DNA of 28,269 nt from positions 1 to 28,269 of IMG/VR virus record IMGVR_UViG_3300015209_000004; one strand, given 5' to 3'. The notes beneath the pieces are model-generated. The model had not been told where the DNA came from. It saw only the letters and a list, made by a program, of their open reading frames with translations, and made no database searches. The DNA is from a virus. Made by a program: the position numbers and the translations under genes. Positions 14,030 through 22,530 of the stretch are shown piece after piece. Position 1 is the first letter of the stretch; the number at the start of each line of letters is the position of its first letter.

Positions 14030-17000
14030 ATGCCCAGCTTGGGTCGCATCCTTGAACGGCTGACGGTCGCTGTGGACGGTGACACGTCGGACGCCGAGTC
14101 GAAGCTGCACGGCCTGTCCGACGAGTCGAAAGGCGGGTCGTGGGTCGGGAAACTGGGCGGTGCCGCCGCCAAAGCAGGCGGGCTGCTCGCCGTCGGTGTC
14201 GGTGCCGGGGCGTTCGCCATGGGCACCCTGGGGATCGCCGCCGGCGCGTCCGCAGAGCAGGCCAACATCGCGTTCACGTCCATCATGGGCGACGCCGGCA
14301 AAGCCAAGGCGTTCATGGGCGAGCTAAGTGCGTTCGCGGCCTGCGTTGACGAGGAGACGGAGGCTTTCACGTTTGACGGCTGGAAGCGATACGACGATCT
14401 CGCCGTTGGCGACCTAATCCTCACCGTCAACGTCGCCACCGGTCTCGCCGAGTGGCAGCCGATCGAGGAGGTCTACATCCACGCAGCGGGGATGCGTCGC
14501 CTCATCAACATCGAGAGCAACAACCACTCGTCCTTGACAACGTTGAACCATCGGTGGCCGATCTACACCAGGGGGCAGCACAAGAACCGGGTGCTGATGG
14601 CCACCAGCGAAACCCTGTGCGTGGGCGACAAACTCATCGGTGCCGCACCCCTCGCCGAAGGCCCCGAGGAGGGCACCCACTCGGACGCCTTCGTGGAGGT
14701 CGTCGGCTGGTTCTGGACCGAGGGTCACATCCACGCGACAGATGGCGCGCTCGACGGTCCCAAGAGTTGCGCCACGATCCGGCAATCCATGCGGGCCAAC
14801 CCCGACAAGGTCGAGCGGATCGGGGCGGCACTCACCGGCGCCTTCGGTCCCGCAGGCCGCGGCAACTGGAGCACGGACGGCCCGGACGCGGAGGGATGCA
14901 TGACCTTCCGGCTTGCCCGGGACGTGGCGAAACAACTCGTAGCAGTCGCCCCTGACCGAGTGCCGACCATGGAGTTCTTGCACGGCTTGACCACAGATCA
15001 GCTCGAGCTCTTCATCGCCGTCTCCCTTCTCGGTGACGGTCATGTGCGTCCCCAGACCGGGCAGATGAACCTAACCCAGAAGCGCCAGGACATGGCCGAG
15101 CGGTTCGCTGACGCAGTGTCCTTGTCCGGTCGAGTGTGCCGTGTGTATTCCTCGGTCGAGCAAGGCCGGCGTCGATGGGTTGTGAGCGTATATAGGACGG
15201 CCCCGACTATCGGGATCTCGCACGCGGGCCGGGACGAGACGAAGATGCAGACGATCGCCCACGACCGCCTGGTGTGGTGCCCTCGGGTGGCGAACGGAAC
15301 ATGGTTCGCTCGGCGCCACGGCCGCCGCTTCTTTACCGGCAACTCGACACCGTTCGAGCTGCCCGGGCTGCGGGACTCGGCGTCACAGATGCTCGCGGTC
15401 GGTGTCAACGCCAAAGACGTGATCCCGATCATGCGCACGTTGGGCGACTCGACGTCCGCGATGGGTACCGGGGCTGACGGTATTCAGCGTGCGGTGATGG
15501 CCCTCACCCAGATGCAAGTGAAAGGGAAAGTAACCGGCGAGGAGATGTTGCAGCTGGCCGAGGCCGGTGTGCCCGCCTGGGATGCGTTGGCGACCGTCAT
15601 GGGTGTTTCGGTCCCTCAGGCGCAGGAAGCCGTGTCGAAGGGTCAGGTGAAGGTGAACACCCTGATGTCGGCCATCGAAACGTCGGCGGGCCCGGCGTTG
15701 GGCCGAGTCAAGGGGATGATGGACAAGCAGTCGCAGTCGCTCACCGGGCTGTGGTCGACGTTGAAGGACACGGTCGGCCAGGGGTTGGGCGACATGATGG
15801 GCCCCGCCATTCAGCAGATCGAGAAGCAGCTACCGGCCGTCACCTCGACGATCGGGGCGTCGCTGGCGTTGATCGGCCCGCAGGTGTCGACACTGATGAC
15901 CGGGGTCGTCGGCATCCTCGGTGACCTCCTGCCCTCCGTAGCGCCCCTGTTGGGCGCGGTGGCTCAGGCGTTGGGGGAGTCGTTCAAGACGTTGGGGCCG
16001 GCGCTGGCCCAGCTCGGACCGCCGCTGCTCCGAGTGTTCGAGGCGTTGCTGCCCGTCCTACCGGCGTTGGCCGGGGCGCTCGCCGCTCTCGTCCCGGCGC
16101 TGATCCCACTCATAAACGGGTTCGCCAAACTCCTCGAGCTGATCCCCCCGAACGTGCTCGCCGCGATCGTCGTCGCGTTCGTCGCGTTCGAACCGGTCGT
16201 CGCCATCTTCGGCGCGTTGTCGGCCATCCTCCCGATCCTGGCCGTCGGGTTCGAACTGCTGCTCGGCCCCGTCGGGCTGGTCATTCTCGCCGTCGCCGCT
16301 TTGGCCGCCGCCGGGTACCTGATCTACCGGAACTGGGACACGATCGTCGAGTTCTTCTCCGGCCTGTGGGACACCGTGTCCCAAGCGTTCATGACCGGGG
16401 TCGACGCCACCGTCGGGTTCGTCGAAAGCCTCCCCGGCCGGGCGCTCGACGCCCTCGCCGCACTACCCGGCCTCCTTGGTCATCTCGCCACACAGGCCAT
16501 ACGGTCGCTGCTCGCCGAGTTCTGGGCGTTCCCCGACCAGGTTGTTGACGCCGTCTCGACGCTCGCCCCGAAACTGGTTGGCGCCTGGTACGACGTGCAG
16601 GTCTGGTTGGGTCGGGCCGTGTGGGACGGCCTGGTCTGGTTGGCCGGGATTGTCGCCGAACTCCCCGGGATGGCCGTCAACGGATTGGCGAACCTCGGGC
16701 CGATGCTGGCCCGTGCCGGGTGGGAAGCGATGCAAGCCATGTGGAAAGGCATGGTGTGGATCGCCGACAGCCTGTGGAACCTGTTCCTCTCCCTCCCCGG
16801 CAACTTGGTGAACGCGCTCAGCAACCTCGCCGGCATGCTCAGCAACGTCGGCTACGACGCCGTCATGGGCCTGTGGCACGGCATCGAACGCCTGGCCGGC
16901 TGGTTGAAAGACAAGGTGTGGGGGTGGGTCAAAGATGTTCTCCCCGCCCCGATAATGAAGGCGTTGGGTATGGCTTCCCCGTCGAGAGTGATGATGGGCA

Positions 17001-17284
17001 TCGGTGAGAACGCAGGACTAGGGCTGGCACAAGGACTGCTCGGCACCGCGTCAGACGTTGCCGCCGCCGCTGGCTCTCTCGCCGGGGCGGCACAGCCGTC
17101 GCTTGCCGGGTCGTCGTTCGCCTCCTCGGTGAGCGGGCCCGGTGTCGGCGGTGGGGGCGGTGGTGGCACGACGGTGATTCAGATGGAGAACGCGACGATG
17201 ACCGTCGACCAGTTCTTCCGACGGTTCCGGGTGCTCGCCATCGACGACGGTGGCCGCAACGCTTTCGCCACCGCCCTCGGCTAG
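14030..17284 (+). CDS. Tape measure protein containing an intein
   Basis: 1084 residues as encoded; residues 105-438 are an intein, leaving 750 in the mature protein. The exteins rejoin as LSAFAA + STPFELPGLRDSASQML, the conserved N-terminal motif of siphovirus tape measures. Downstream are ADGIQRAVMALTQMQVKGKV, EEMLQLAEAGVPAWDALA, several long hydrophobic helices (about 600-770) and a repeated Trp-rich amphipathic section (about 770-960). Near the end is MKALGMASPSRVMMGIGEN, a recurrent tape measure motif, then a Gly-rich linker. It sets tail length; 750 helical residues would give roughly 110 nm by the usual 1.5 angstrom rise. GGGAGG precedes the ATG. Confidence 0.95.
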   Translation: MPSLGRILERLTVAVDGDTSDAESKLHGLSDESKGGSWVGKLGGAAAKAGGLLAVGVGAGAFAMGTLGIAAGASAEQANIAFTSIMGDAGKAKAFMGELSAFAACVDEETEAFTFDGWKRYDDLAVGDLILTVNVATGLAEWQPIEEVYIHAAGMRRLINIESNNHSSLTTLNHRWPIYTRGQHKNRVLMATSETLCVGDKLIGAAPLAEGPEEGTHSDAFVEVVGWFWTEGHIHATDGALDGPKSCATIRQSMRANPDKVERIGAALTGAFGPAGRGNWSTDGPDAEGCMTFRLARDVAKQLVAVAPDRVPTMEFLHGLTTDQLELFIAVSLLGDGHVRPQTGQMNLTQKRQDMAERFADAVSLSGRVCRVYSSVEQGRRRWVVSVYRTAPTIGISHAGRDETKMQTIAHDRLVWCPRVANGTWFARRHGRRFFTGNSTPFELPGLRDSASQMLAVGVNAKDVIPIMRTLGDSTSAMGTGADGIQRAVMALTQMQVKGKVTGEEMLQLAEAGVPAWDALATVMGVSVPQAQEAVSKGQVKVNTLMSAIETSAGPALGRVKGMMDKQSQSLTGLWSTLKDTVGQGLGDMMGPAIQQIEKQLPAVTSTIGASLALIGPQVSTLMTGVVGILGDLLPSVAPLLGAVAQALGESFKTLGPALAQLGPPLLRVFEALLPVLPALAGALAALVPALIPLINGFAKLLELIPPNVLAAIVVAFVAFEPVVAIFGALSAILPILAVGFELLLGPVGLVILAVAALAAAGYLIYRNWDTIVEFFSGLWDTVSQAFMTGVDATVGFVESLPGRALDALAALPGLLGHLATQAIRSLLAEFWAFPDQVVDAVSTLAPKLVGAWYDVQVWLGRAVWDGLVWLAGIVAELPGMAVNGLANLGPMLARAGWEAMQAMWKGMVWIADSLWNLFLSLPGNLVNALSNLAGMLSNVGYDAVMGLWHGIERLAGWLKDKVWGWVKDVLPAPIMKALGMASPSRVMMGIGENAGLGLAQGLLGTASDVAAAAGSLAGAAQPSLAGSSFASSVSGPGVGGGGGGGTTVIQMENATMTVDQFFRRFRVLAIDDGGRNAFATALG
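14342..15343 (+). mobile_element. Intein with LAGLIDADG-type homing endonuclease, in the tape measure gene
   Basis: 334 residues from C105 to N438. Block A: CVDEETEAFTFDGWKRYDDL followed by AVGDLIL. Block B: TTLNHRWPIY with T170/T171 and H174. Endonuclease motif 1: VGWFWTEGH (E231); motif 2: LLGDGH (D336). C-terminal blocks: VWCPRVANGTWFARRHGRRF then FTGN, with Ser as the first C-extein residue. N-terminal Cys, terminal Asn and +1 Ser are all present, so splicing should work. The usual penultimate His is Gly, a variant seen in other inteins. Both endonuclease acidic residues are present, so homing may be active. Confidence 0.92.
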
Positions 17285-20143
17285 ATGGCTCTTCCCCGTG
17301 ACCGGTTCGAGGTGGCGTGGACCGCCACACCTTGGGACGCCGACCCGTACTGGGTGGACGCCACACCGTGGCTGCTCGGCATAGGCCGGGAACGGGGACG
17401 GCAACCCCGCGACCCGGTGAACCGTGCCACCAAATGCCGGGCCCGGCTCGACAACCGTGACGGCCGGTTCACGATGCAGAACGGTCCGACCACACCGAAC
17501 CTGATCCCCGAAGCCGGTCAAACCGGGTGGATCGTGAACAGTTCGTGCACCATCGTGTTGCACGGCGGGTGGCTGCGAGCGACATGCACCCTGGCTGGGA
17601 GTATGGGTGTCCTCTCCCCGTCCGTGACTGGGATCGTGCCGGGGACCTCGTACACGTTCCGGGCGCTTCCTGTGGCGGTCACAGCGGCACGGGCAGCGAC
17701 GGTCACAGCCAAGTGGTACACGTCGGGCGGGGCGTTCATCAGTCAGACGGCCGGTACCGCGGTCGTCGAGGCGCCCGGTGTGGCGGTGACTGTCATCTCG
17801 ACCGCCCCAGCTACCGCCGCCCAATGCAAGGTTGGTGTCGACTGGGTGTCCGGTGTGGCCGTCGGCGAGACGCACGACCTGACATTGGTCGCGATGGCGG
17901 CCGGGGCGACCGTGCTGCCCCCGTACTGGCCGAACGTCGAACCCCGCCGGCCGTGCCGGTGGGTGACCGACGGCCCAACGAACCTGATCCCCGAACCCAA
18001 CGCGACATTCCCCACCGGCACGGCCGGCGCGTGGCTCGCTACGACAAACGCCGTGCTCTATCCGGCCGTGGGCTCACTGACGAACATCCCACCGGCCGCC
18101 GGCCAGTCTGACATGCAACTGCTGGTCGGCGGCCTGACGGCCGGCGGGACGTACACGTTCGCCGGGGTCCTCAGCAGCAACGTGAGCCGCACCGCTACCC
18201 TCACAGTTTTCTGGGTAGACAGTGGCGGACTGACGATCAGTTCCCAGGTGGTTGGTGTGTTCCCCCTGACGCCGTCTCCCGTGCAGAAGGTTGGGAGCGA
18301 GGTGGTAGCACCGGCCGGAACGACGCAGGCTTACCTACGTGTCGGGTTCGTGGCGGCAGGGGCCAACACGGACAACGTCGGTTTGCAAGCCATGCGTTTC
18401 ACCGGGGTGTCGCCGCATCCACGGTTCGAAGGGCTCCTGGAGAGCCTGCCGACAGCGTGGACCGATTTCGCCGACGAGGAAGCGACGTTCACAGCGTCCG
18501 GCCGGCTGGCAGGGTTGGCCGACATTGACCTGCCCGGCTCGGTGTGGGAACGGACCGTCAAATCGACGGCACCGGTCAACTGGTGGCAGTTCGACGAACC
18601 GGAAACAGCAACACGGTTCTACGACTCCGGGTCGGGTTCGTCGCCCGCTGTTCTCACATCCGGCTACGACGGAGACGGGGCCGCACCGAAAACGACGGGT
18701 GCGCCGATGCTGCCCTCCGGCGCCCGCCGGTTCGAGCCAGGGTCGTTCGGTCTGTCACCAACAAGCGTGACCGCAGGCACAGCCGACTGGACGGTGAGTG
18801 TCGTCGCCAGGATCGACATGCGCCGGCCAGCGTTCCCCCCGTTGGGCACACAGCGCAACACCACAACCGGCCTGGTGTACGCACACCAGATCGGTACGAG
18901 CGCGTTTGTGTACACGCTCCGGCTCGCCCACGAACACTTCGTGTACACGACCGGCGAGCTGCACAGCAGACTGTTCGTGGAGGTCAACTCGACGTTCGTC
19001 GCCCAGTTGATCGTCGTCAACTTCGGGACGATCGCCATCCCCTCACTTCTACGCGACGACTGGTTTGTAGTGACGATGCGTCGAGCGTCGAACGTCGTCA
19101 CCTTGTTCCTCGACGGTCAACCGGTGGCGGCAGGGTCCTCGACGTATTCGTTCGCTTCGTCGGACATGAGCGTCGGGCCGGTCCCAGCATCCGATGTCAC
19201 GCAACCGACGCCGATCGACGAAGCCGTTACCTGGACGCGGGCGCTGAGCGACACCGAGGTCGCCAACGTGGCAGACGCCGTCCAACGCCCGTACGCGGGG
19301 GACACCGTCGCCCAACGGTGGGACCGGTTCAGGACCACCTCGTTCTTCGGTGTTCTCGACACGAACGCCCTACTCCCCGGTGTCCCCCCGGCCCGCATGC
19401 CCGTCGTGTCAGGATTCGCCGACGCCGGCCAACACTTGGGGCGAACCCGGCTCGGTGGGAAAGCACTCACCTACCTTCACCGGTTGGCCCGCGCCTCCCG
19501 CGGCCGACTCGTCGACACACCAACCGGCACGATCGAGTTGCGCACCGGCGGCGACCTGTTGAACCGACGGACCAGTCAGGCCACGTTCGGCCAGCAGGCC
19601 GGGGACTTGCCGTACGCCCACGTCAGCACAGACCCGTCGTTCGCACGGATCGTCACCTCGGCCCGAGCCAAAATCGTGGAAGGCAGCGTGCGTGAAACGG
19701 TGGCCACGGACCTGATCCCCGGGTCGTCTGTCAGCTACGTCGACCGGTACGGGCGCCGCGGGCCAACAGAAGGCGAGATAGGCGACCTGCTGCTCAGCAC
19801 GGACCAGGAAGCGAAGGATTACACGTCGTGGCTCGTCAACGCAGGGAAACGTCCAGACGTCGCCCTCGACCCGCTCGTCCTCCACCCGTTGGGCGACACC
19901 GCGGTCACCACCGCCGTTCTCAGCCTCGACATTGACGACGTTGTCACCGTCCGCAAGAAGCATCCGAGGCAGGCGAACACGATCACCACCGTGTGCCGTA
20001 TCGCCGGCATAAACGAAACGGTGTCCCGCACCAACCGGGGCCAATCCTGGGTTTGCGAGTGGCGGCTCGAACCGTTGGACCCGACACCGTACATCCTGGC
20101 TGACGGCACCTACCTGGCCGACGGCACCCAAATAGCCTACTGA
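17285..20143 (+). CDS. Large minor tail protein with binding modules
   Basis: 952 residues, ATG directly after the tape measure stop. Residues 1-70 (WVDATPWLLGIGRERGRQ, ARLDNRDGRF) match the start of actinophage minor tail proteins of distal-tail type. Two modules beginning NLIPEAG (about 72-218) and NLIPEPN (about 232-373) resemble carbohydrate-binding jelly rolls. Residues about 430-668 (NWWQFDEPE to AVTWTRALSDTEVANVADAV, with WFVVTMRRASNVVTLFLDGQP) look like a LamG/concanavalin domain. The C-terminal 280 residues (VLDTNALLPGVPPARM, LHRLARASRGRLVDT, VSRTNRGQSWVCEWRLEPLD) form a tail-hub-like part. Likely acts at the tail tip, binding cell-surface glycan. Confidence 0.85.
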   Translation: MALPRDRFEVAWTATPWDADPYWVDATPWLLGIGRERGRQPRDPVNRATKCRARLDNRDGRFTMQNGPTTPNLIPEAGQTGWIVNSSCTIVLHGGWLRATCTLAGSMGVLSPSVTGIVPGTSYTFRALPVAVTAARAATVTAKWYTSGGAFISQTAGTAVVEAPGVAVTVISTAPATAAQCKVGVDWVSGVAVGETHDLTLVAMAAGATVLPPYWPNVEPRRPCRWVTDGPTNLIPEPNATFPTGTAGAWLATTNAVLYPAVGSLTNIPPAAGQSDMQLLVGGLTAGGTYTFAGVLSSNVSRTATLTVFWVDSGGLTISSQVVGVFPLTPSPVQKVGSEVVAPAGTTQAYLRVGFVAAGANTDNVGLQAMRFTGVSPHPRFEGLLESLPTAWTDFADEEATFTASGRLAGLADIDLPGSVWERTVKSTAPVNWWQFDEPETATRFYDSGSGSSPAVLTSGYDGDGAAPKTTGAPMLPSGARRFEPGSFGLSPTSVTAGTADWTVSVVARIDMRRPAFPPLGTQRNTTTGLVYAHQIGTSAFVYTLRLAHEHFVYTTGELHSRLFVEVNSTFVAQLIVVNFGTIAIPSLLRDDWFVVTMRRASNVVTLFLDGQPVAAGSSTYSFASSDMSVGPVPASDVTQPTPIDEAVTWTRALSDTEVANVADAVQRPYAGDTVAQRWDRFRTTSFFGVLDTNALLPGVPPARMPVVSGFADAGQHLGRTRLGGKALTYLHRLARASRGRLVDTPTGTIELRTGGDLLNRRTSQATFGQQAGDLPYAHVSTDPSFARIVTSARAKIVEGSVRETVATDLIPGSSVSYVDRYGRRGPTEGEIGDLLLSTDQEAKDYTSWLVNAGKRPDVALDPLVLHPLGDTAVTTAVLSLDIDDVVTVRKKHPRQANTITTVCRIAGINETVSRTNRGQSWVCEWRLEPLDPTPYILADGTYLADGTQIAY

Positions 20144-20160
20144 CCCCAGCGGGAGGACAC

Positions 20161-20286
20161 ATGCAAACCATCCATGTCGTGTCGGAGCAACGCGCCCTGG
20201 TGATGACTGTCGCCACGATGGTCGCATTCAGGGTTGTCGGGGTGCTGCTCGCCGTCCAGGTGGGGCTGCTCGGCAAGGACGGCTGA
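20161..20286 (+). CDS. Small single-span membrane protein, 41 residues
   Basis: ATG at 20161 behind GGGAGGA, stop at 20286 overlapping the next ATG (TGATG). It reads EQRALVMTVATMVAFRVVGV, then LLAVQVGLLGKDG: one hydrophobic segment interrupted by a single Arg. The ideal ribosome site and coupling support expression. It may be a small holin-like or tail-associated membrane protein; the sequence alone cannot decide. It is too short for length-filtered gene calls. Confidence 0.6.
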   Translation: MQTIHVVSEQRALVMTVATMVAFRVVGVLLAVQVGLLGKDG

Positions 20287-20639
20287 TGCCGACCGGTTCC
20301 GCGTTCACCGTCCCCGACGACTGGAACAACACGAGCCCACTGGCATCGTCCCGGCTCCAAACGTTGGCCGAGGACACCTACTTCAACTACCTGCGCATAC
20401 AGCAAGGCAAGATCACTGTCGTGTTCTCGGCTCAAACGTCGAGGGTCGGGACGCTCACGTTCCCCGTGTCGTTCCCGGCCGCCCCGATCGTGATCCTCAC
20501 AACCGAGTATGGCGGGTCGCTGGTGTGCAACACCAACCCGGTGTCCGCTGGGTCGTTTACGTGGGGCGTGAACGTGCAGGCCGGGCAGGCCGCGATCAGC
20601 GGCACGGTCATCCTGCACTGGGTTGCCGTAAAGGCATGA
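20286..20639 (+). CDS. Small tail fibre-tip protein, H-type-lectin-like
   Basis: 117 residues. N-terminal helix WNNTSPLASSRLQTLAEDTYFNY, then a beta-sandwich-like stretch: GKITVVFSAQTSRVGTLTFP, SFPAAPIVILTTEYGG, AGSFTWGVNV, SGTVILHWVAVKA. The pattern of a strand, F-P-x-x-F-xx-AP, and a final W-x-AV resembles the H-type lectin-like end domains common on phage fibres. Coupled to the tiny membrane gene upstream. Probably virion-associated and involved in host recognition. Confidence 0.7.
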   Translation: MPTGSAFTVPDDWNNTSPLASSRLQTLAEDTYFNYLRIQQGKITVVFSAQTSRVGTLTFPVSFPAAPIVILTTEYGGSLVCNTNPVSAGSFTWGVNVQAGQAAISGTVILHWVAVKA

Positions 20640-20660
20640 CCGACATCAAAGGGGTATGCG

Positions 20661-21554
20661 ATGGGTGACCGGTGGTGTATCGACTACGCGTGGGCTGGCC
20701 CGCCCGTCGACCAGATCGCCCGGGCCGGGTACATCGCCGCCTACCGGTACCTGTCCGGTGGCGCGTCCGGTAAAGACCTGAAACCGGTTGAACGTGACGC
20801 GCTGCGGGCGGCCGGGATCGGCATCGGGTTGGTGTGGGAAACCACAGCGAGCCGGGCCGGGCAAGGAGCGGCAGCCGGGCAGGCTGACGGGCCACGGGCG
20901 AACGCTCAAGCGGACCGGCTCGGGTTCCCCCGTGACGTTCCCCTGTACGCCGCCGTCGATTTCGACGCCACGAACATGCGGCCGATCGTCGACTACTTCG
21001 CTGCGTTCGGGCAGGCCGGGCCACGACTGGTACGACCGTACGGGTCGGCGAACGTCCTCGACGCGGTCTGCGGGTCGGGACGACCGAAGGTTGGCACGCT
21101 CGGCTGGCAGACGGTCGCCTGGTCCCGGGGTCGCATCTCGGTGCATGCCTGCTTGCACCAGCTTGTGGCCCGCCCGGTGCCTGGTGTAACCGGCGACCAC
21201 GACGACAACCGGGTACTCAAAGACGACATCGGCGCATGGATGCCCGCCACAGCACAGGCTCAGCCCGCACCGAACCCCACGGAGGAAGACATGTTCAGCG
21301 ACACCGACCGAACCAGGCTGGAGCGGTTGACTGCGGTCACCGAGCAGTTGCTGCTTGAGCAGGGCAAGGAACGGCCCACCCTGGCGCAGACCGGCGGGCA
21401 AGGCCCCGTCTACCTCGTGCTCGACGGCGCGGTGAAGGTGTACGTGTCCACGCCGGAGCATCTTGGCCGGCTGACCGGCCTGTACGGCGACATCGTGCAG
21501 TCGACGGCCACCGAGCTGGACGCCCTTCCGCTGATCGGCCCGGGCCCGACATGA
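20661..21554 (+). CDS. Endolysin, DUF1906 glycoside-hydrolase-like
   Basis: 297 residues; ATG at 20661 behind AAAGGGG. Residues about 5-195 match the DUF1906 (Rv2525c-like) barrel: CIDYAWAGPPVDQIARAGY, AAYRYLSGGASGKDL, ERDALRAAGIGIGLVWET, PLYAAVDFDAT with MRPIVDYF. The acidic residues in AVDFDA and the Glu in VWET are likely catalytic, by analogy to related TIM-barrel lysozymes. A Pro/Ala linker (about 196-208) leads to an 87-residue C-terminal unit with PVYLVLDGAVKVYVSTPEHLGRL, probably for cell-wall binding. A strong internal start exists at the linker. Position with several membrane proteins marks the lysis region. Confidence 0.85.
   Translation: MGDRWCIDYAWAGPPVDQIARAGYIAAYRYLSGGASGKDLKPVERDALRAAGIGIGLVWETTASRAGQGAAAGQADGPRANAQADRLGFPRDVPLYAAVDFDATNMRPIVDYFAAFGQAGPRLVRPYGSANVLDAVCGSGRPKVGTLGWQTVAWSRGRISVHACLHQLVARPVPGVTGDHDDNRVLKDDIGAWMPATAQAQPAPNPTEEDMFSDTDRTRLERLTAVTEQLLLEQGKERPTLAQTGGQGPVYLVLDGAVKVYVSTPEHLGRLTGLYGDIVQSTATELDALPLIGPGPT
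21281..21293 (+). promoter_or_regulatory. Internal ribosome-binding site and ATG within the lysin
   Basis: GGAGG at 21281-21285, five bases, then ATG at 21291, in the same frame as the lysin. It lies exactly at the junction between the catalytic part and the C-terminal unit, and is a better site than the one at the gene's own start. Starting here gives an 87-residue product ending at 21554. Confidence 0.65.
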
Positions 21555-21739
21555 GCCTCGAACGGTACGCCCACGTTCCCCAGGTCGCCCCCGGCGTGGC
21601 CGGCACCGTTCAGGTGCGCCATGTCGTCTGCGTCGAGCACCAGGTGGCGTGGCCGGTCGCCCAAGGGTGGGACACACCGGCCGAGGCGCTGGCCCACACC
21701 AAGACGAACCACGCGAGGAACTCCGATGGAATCGCTTAG
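21551..21739 (+). CDS. Small hypothetical protein
   Basis: 62 residues; ATG overlaps the lysin stop (ATGA). Contains VRHVVCVEHQVAWPVAQGWD and AHTKTNHARNSDGIA, with a Cys and several His that could form a small metal site (C-x2-H and H-x4-H). The shape resembles a C2H2-like finger but I cannot assign it. Overlaps the next gene by 14 bases. Confidence 0.55.
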   Translation: MSLERYAHVPQVAPGVAGTVQVRHVVCVEHQVAWPVAQGWDTPAEALAHTKTNHARNSDGIA

Positions 21740-21911
21740 AGCAATCTGCGAGGCATACCTGCGCTCGGTCGGTTTCACGACCTATCCCATCGACAACAAG
21801 GGTGACTACTGGGCACACCCGGAACTCGGGGGCGGCCGCACCTTCGAGCAGGTGTTGTCGTGGCAGATGGGCCGGGAGAGGGCAGCGGTACAACGGGGCG
21901 TGGCCTGCTGA
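21726..21911 (+). CDS. Small hypothetical protein
   Basis: 61 residues, ATG behind GAGGAA. It starts MESLRAICEAYLRSVGF, then TYPIDNKGDYWAHPELGGGR, then TFEQVLSWQMGRERAAV, a helix, a short loop, and a second helix. No known family. The start and stop overlap both neighbours, supporting translation as part of the same unit. Confidence 0.55.
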   Translation: MESLRAICEAYLRSVGFTTYPIDNKGDYWAHPELGGGRTFEQVLSWQMGRERAAVQRGVAC

Positions 21912-22141
21912 TGACCGGCACCCCTGACGTTTGGGAGTTCCGGTCCCCGAAGGTCGGGGCCGGCGAGACCTACGCGGACGGCACACGGGTCCCAGCGTTG
22001 GGATGCGACGTGTACCTGAACAACCTGAAGGTTGGGAAGGTCGACGTTCACATGCACCGCCGTGCCGGGCCGGACGGTGTGGTCGACACCTCCTACGGTG
22101 CGACGTTCATCGTGTTCGGGGCACCGCAAGGCGGGGCATGA
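21911..22141 (+). CDS. Small hypothetical protein
   Basis: 76 residues from the ATG at 21911 in a TGATG overlap. Likely beta-rich: VWEFRSPKVGAGETYADGT, VPALGCDVYLNNLKVGKVDV, then SYGATFIVFGAPQGGA. I do not recognise it. It lies between the lysin accessory genes and the membrane-protein run. Confidence 0.55.
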   Translation: MTGTPDVWEFRSPKVGAGETYADGTRVPALGCDVYLNNLKVGKVDVHMHRRAGPDGVVDTSYGATFIVFGAPQGGA

Positions 22142-22173
22142 CCTGCTCCCCGTGATGAAAGCGTGGAGATGAT

Positions 22174-22530
22174 GTGGCCCTCTGGCTGGCTTCCATCCCG
22201 ACCGAAGCCGCCCCGGTCGTCGCGGTCGGTACCGCTGTCGCTGCCGTCATCGGCTTCTCCGGGCTACTCGTCCGGCTGCTCGTATCGCAGCAGGGAGGGT
22301 GGAAAGTGTTGCTGATCGCAGCGCAGGAGCGGGCGACCGCTTCCGACGCCCGGGTGGCAGCGTTGGAGGTTGAGGTTGAGGCGTTGACGGCGTCGAAACG
22401 GGCGTGCGAAACGTTGGTCGAGACGCACAAGCGGATAGCGGAGGCGGCCGAGGCCCGGGCGCAAACGGCGGAAGAGAGGGCGACGATGTTCAGCCTGCGG
22501 CTGTCCGAGTACACGCGGCCGCCGCCGTGA
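22174..22530 (+). CDS. Membrane protein with coiled coil, holin candidate
   Basis: 118 residues, GTG start behind GGAG (an overlapping ATG at 22172 is in another frame). Residues about 12-36 ([20 protein letters not shown]) form one membrane span. The rest, [20 protein letters not shown] through [18 protein letters not shown], is a long charged coiled coil. A membrane anchor with cytoplasmic coiled coil after a lysin fits a class III-like holin or lysis regulator, but the family is not identified. GTGA overlap with the collagen-like gene. Confidence 0.6.
   Translation: MALWLASIPTEAAPVVAVGTAVAAVIGFSGLLVRLLVSQQGGWKVLLIAAQERATASDARVAALEVEVEALTASKRACETLVETHKRIAEAAEARAQTAEERATMFSLRLSEYTRPPP

Noticed and set aside
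14535-14560. TTGACA-like -35 box within the intein
   Set aside because: No matching -10 at proper spacing and it is inside a coding region; chance match.
18544-19695. 383-codon plus-strand frame inside the large minor tail gene
   Set aside because: Different frame of a confident protein; Arg/His-rich with no natural sequence features.
20646-21986. 446-codon minus-strand frame opposite the lysin
   Set aside because: Arg/Pro-rich shadow of the lysin and small genes, with no ribosome site or domain.
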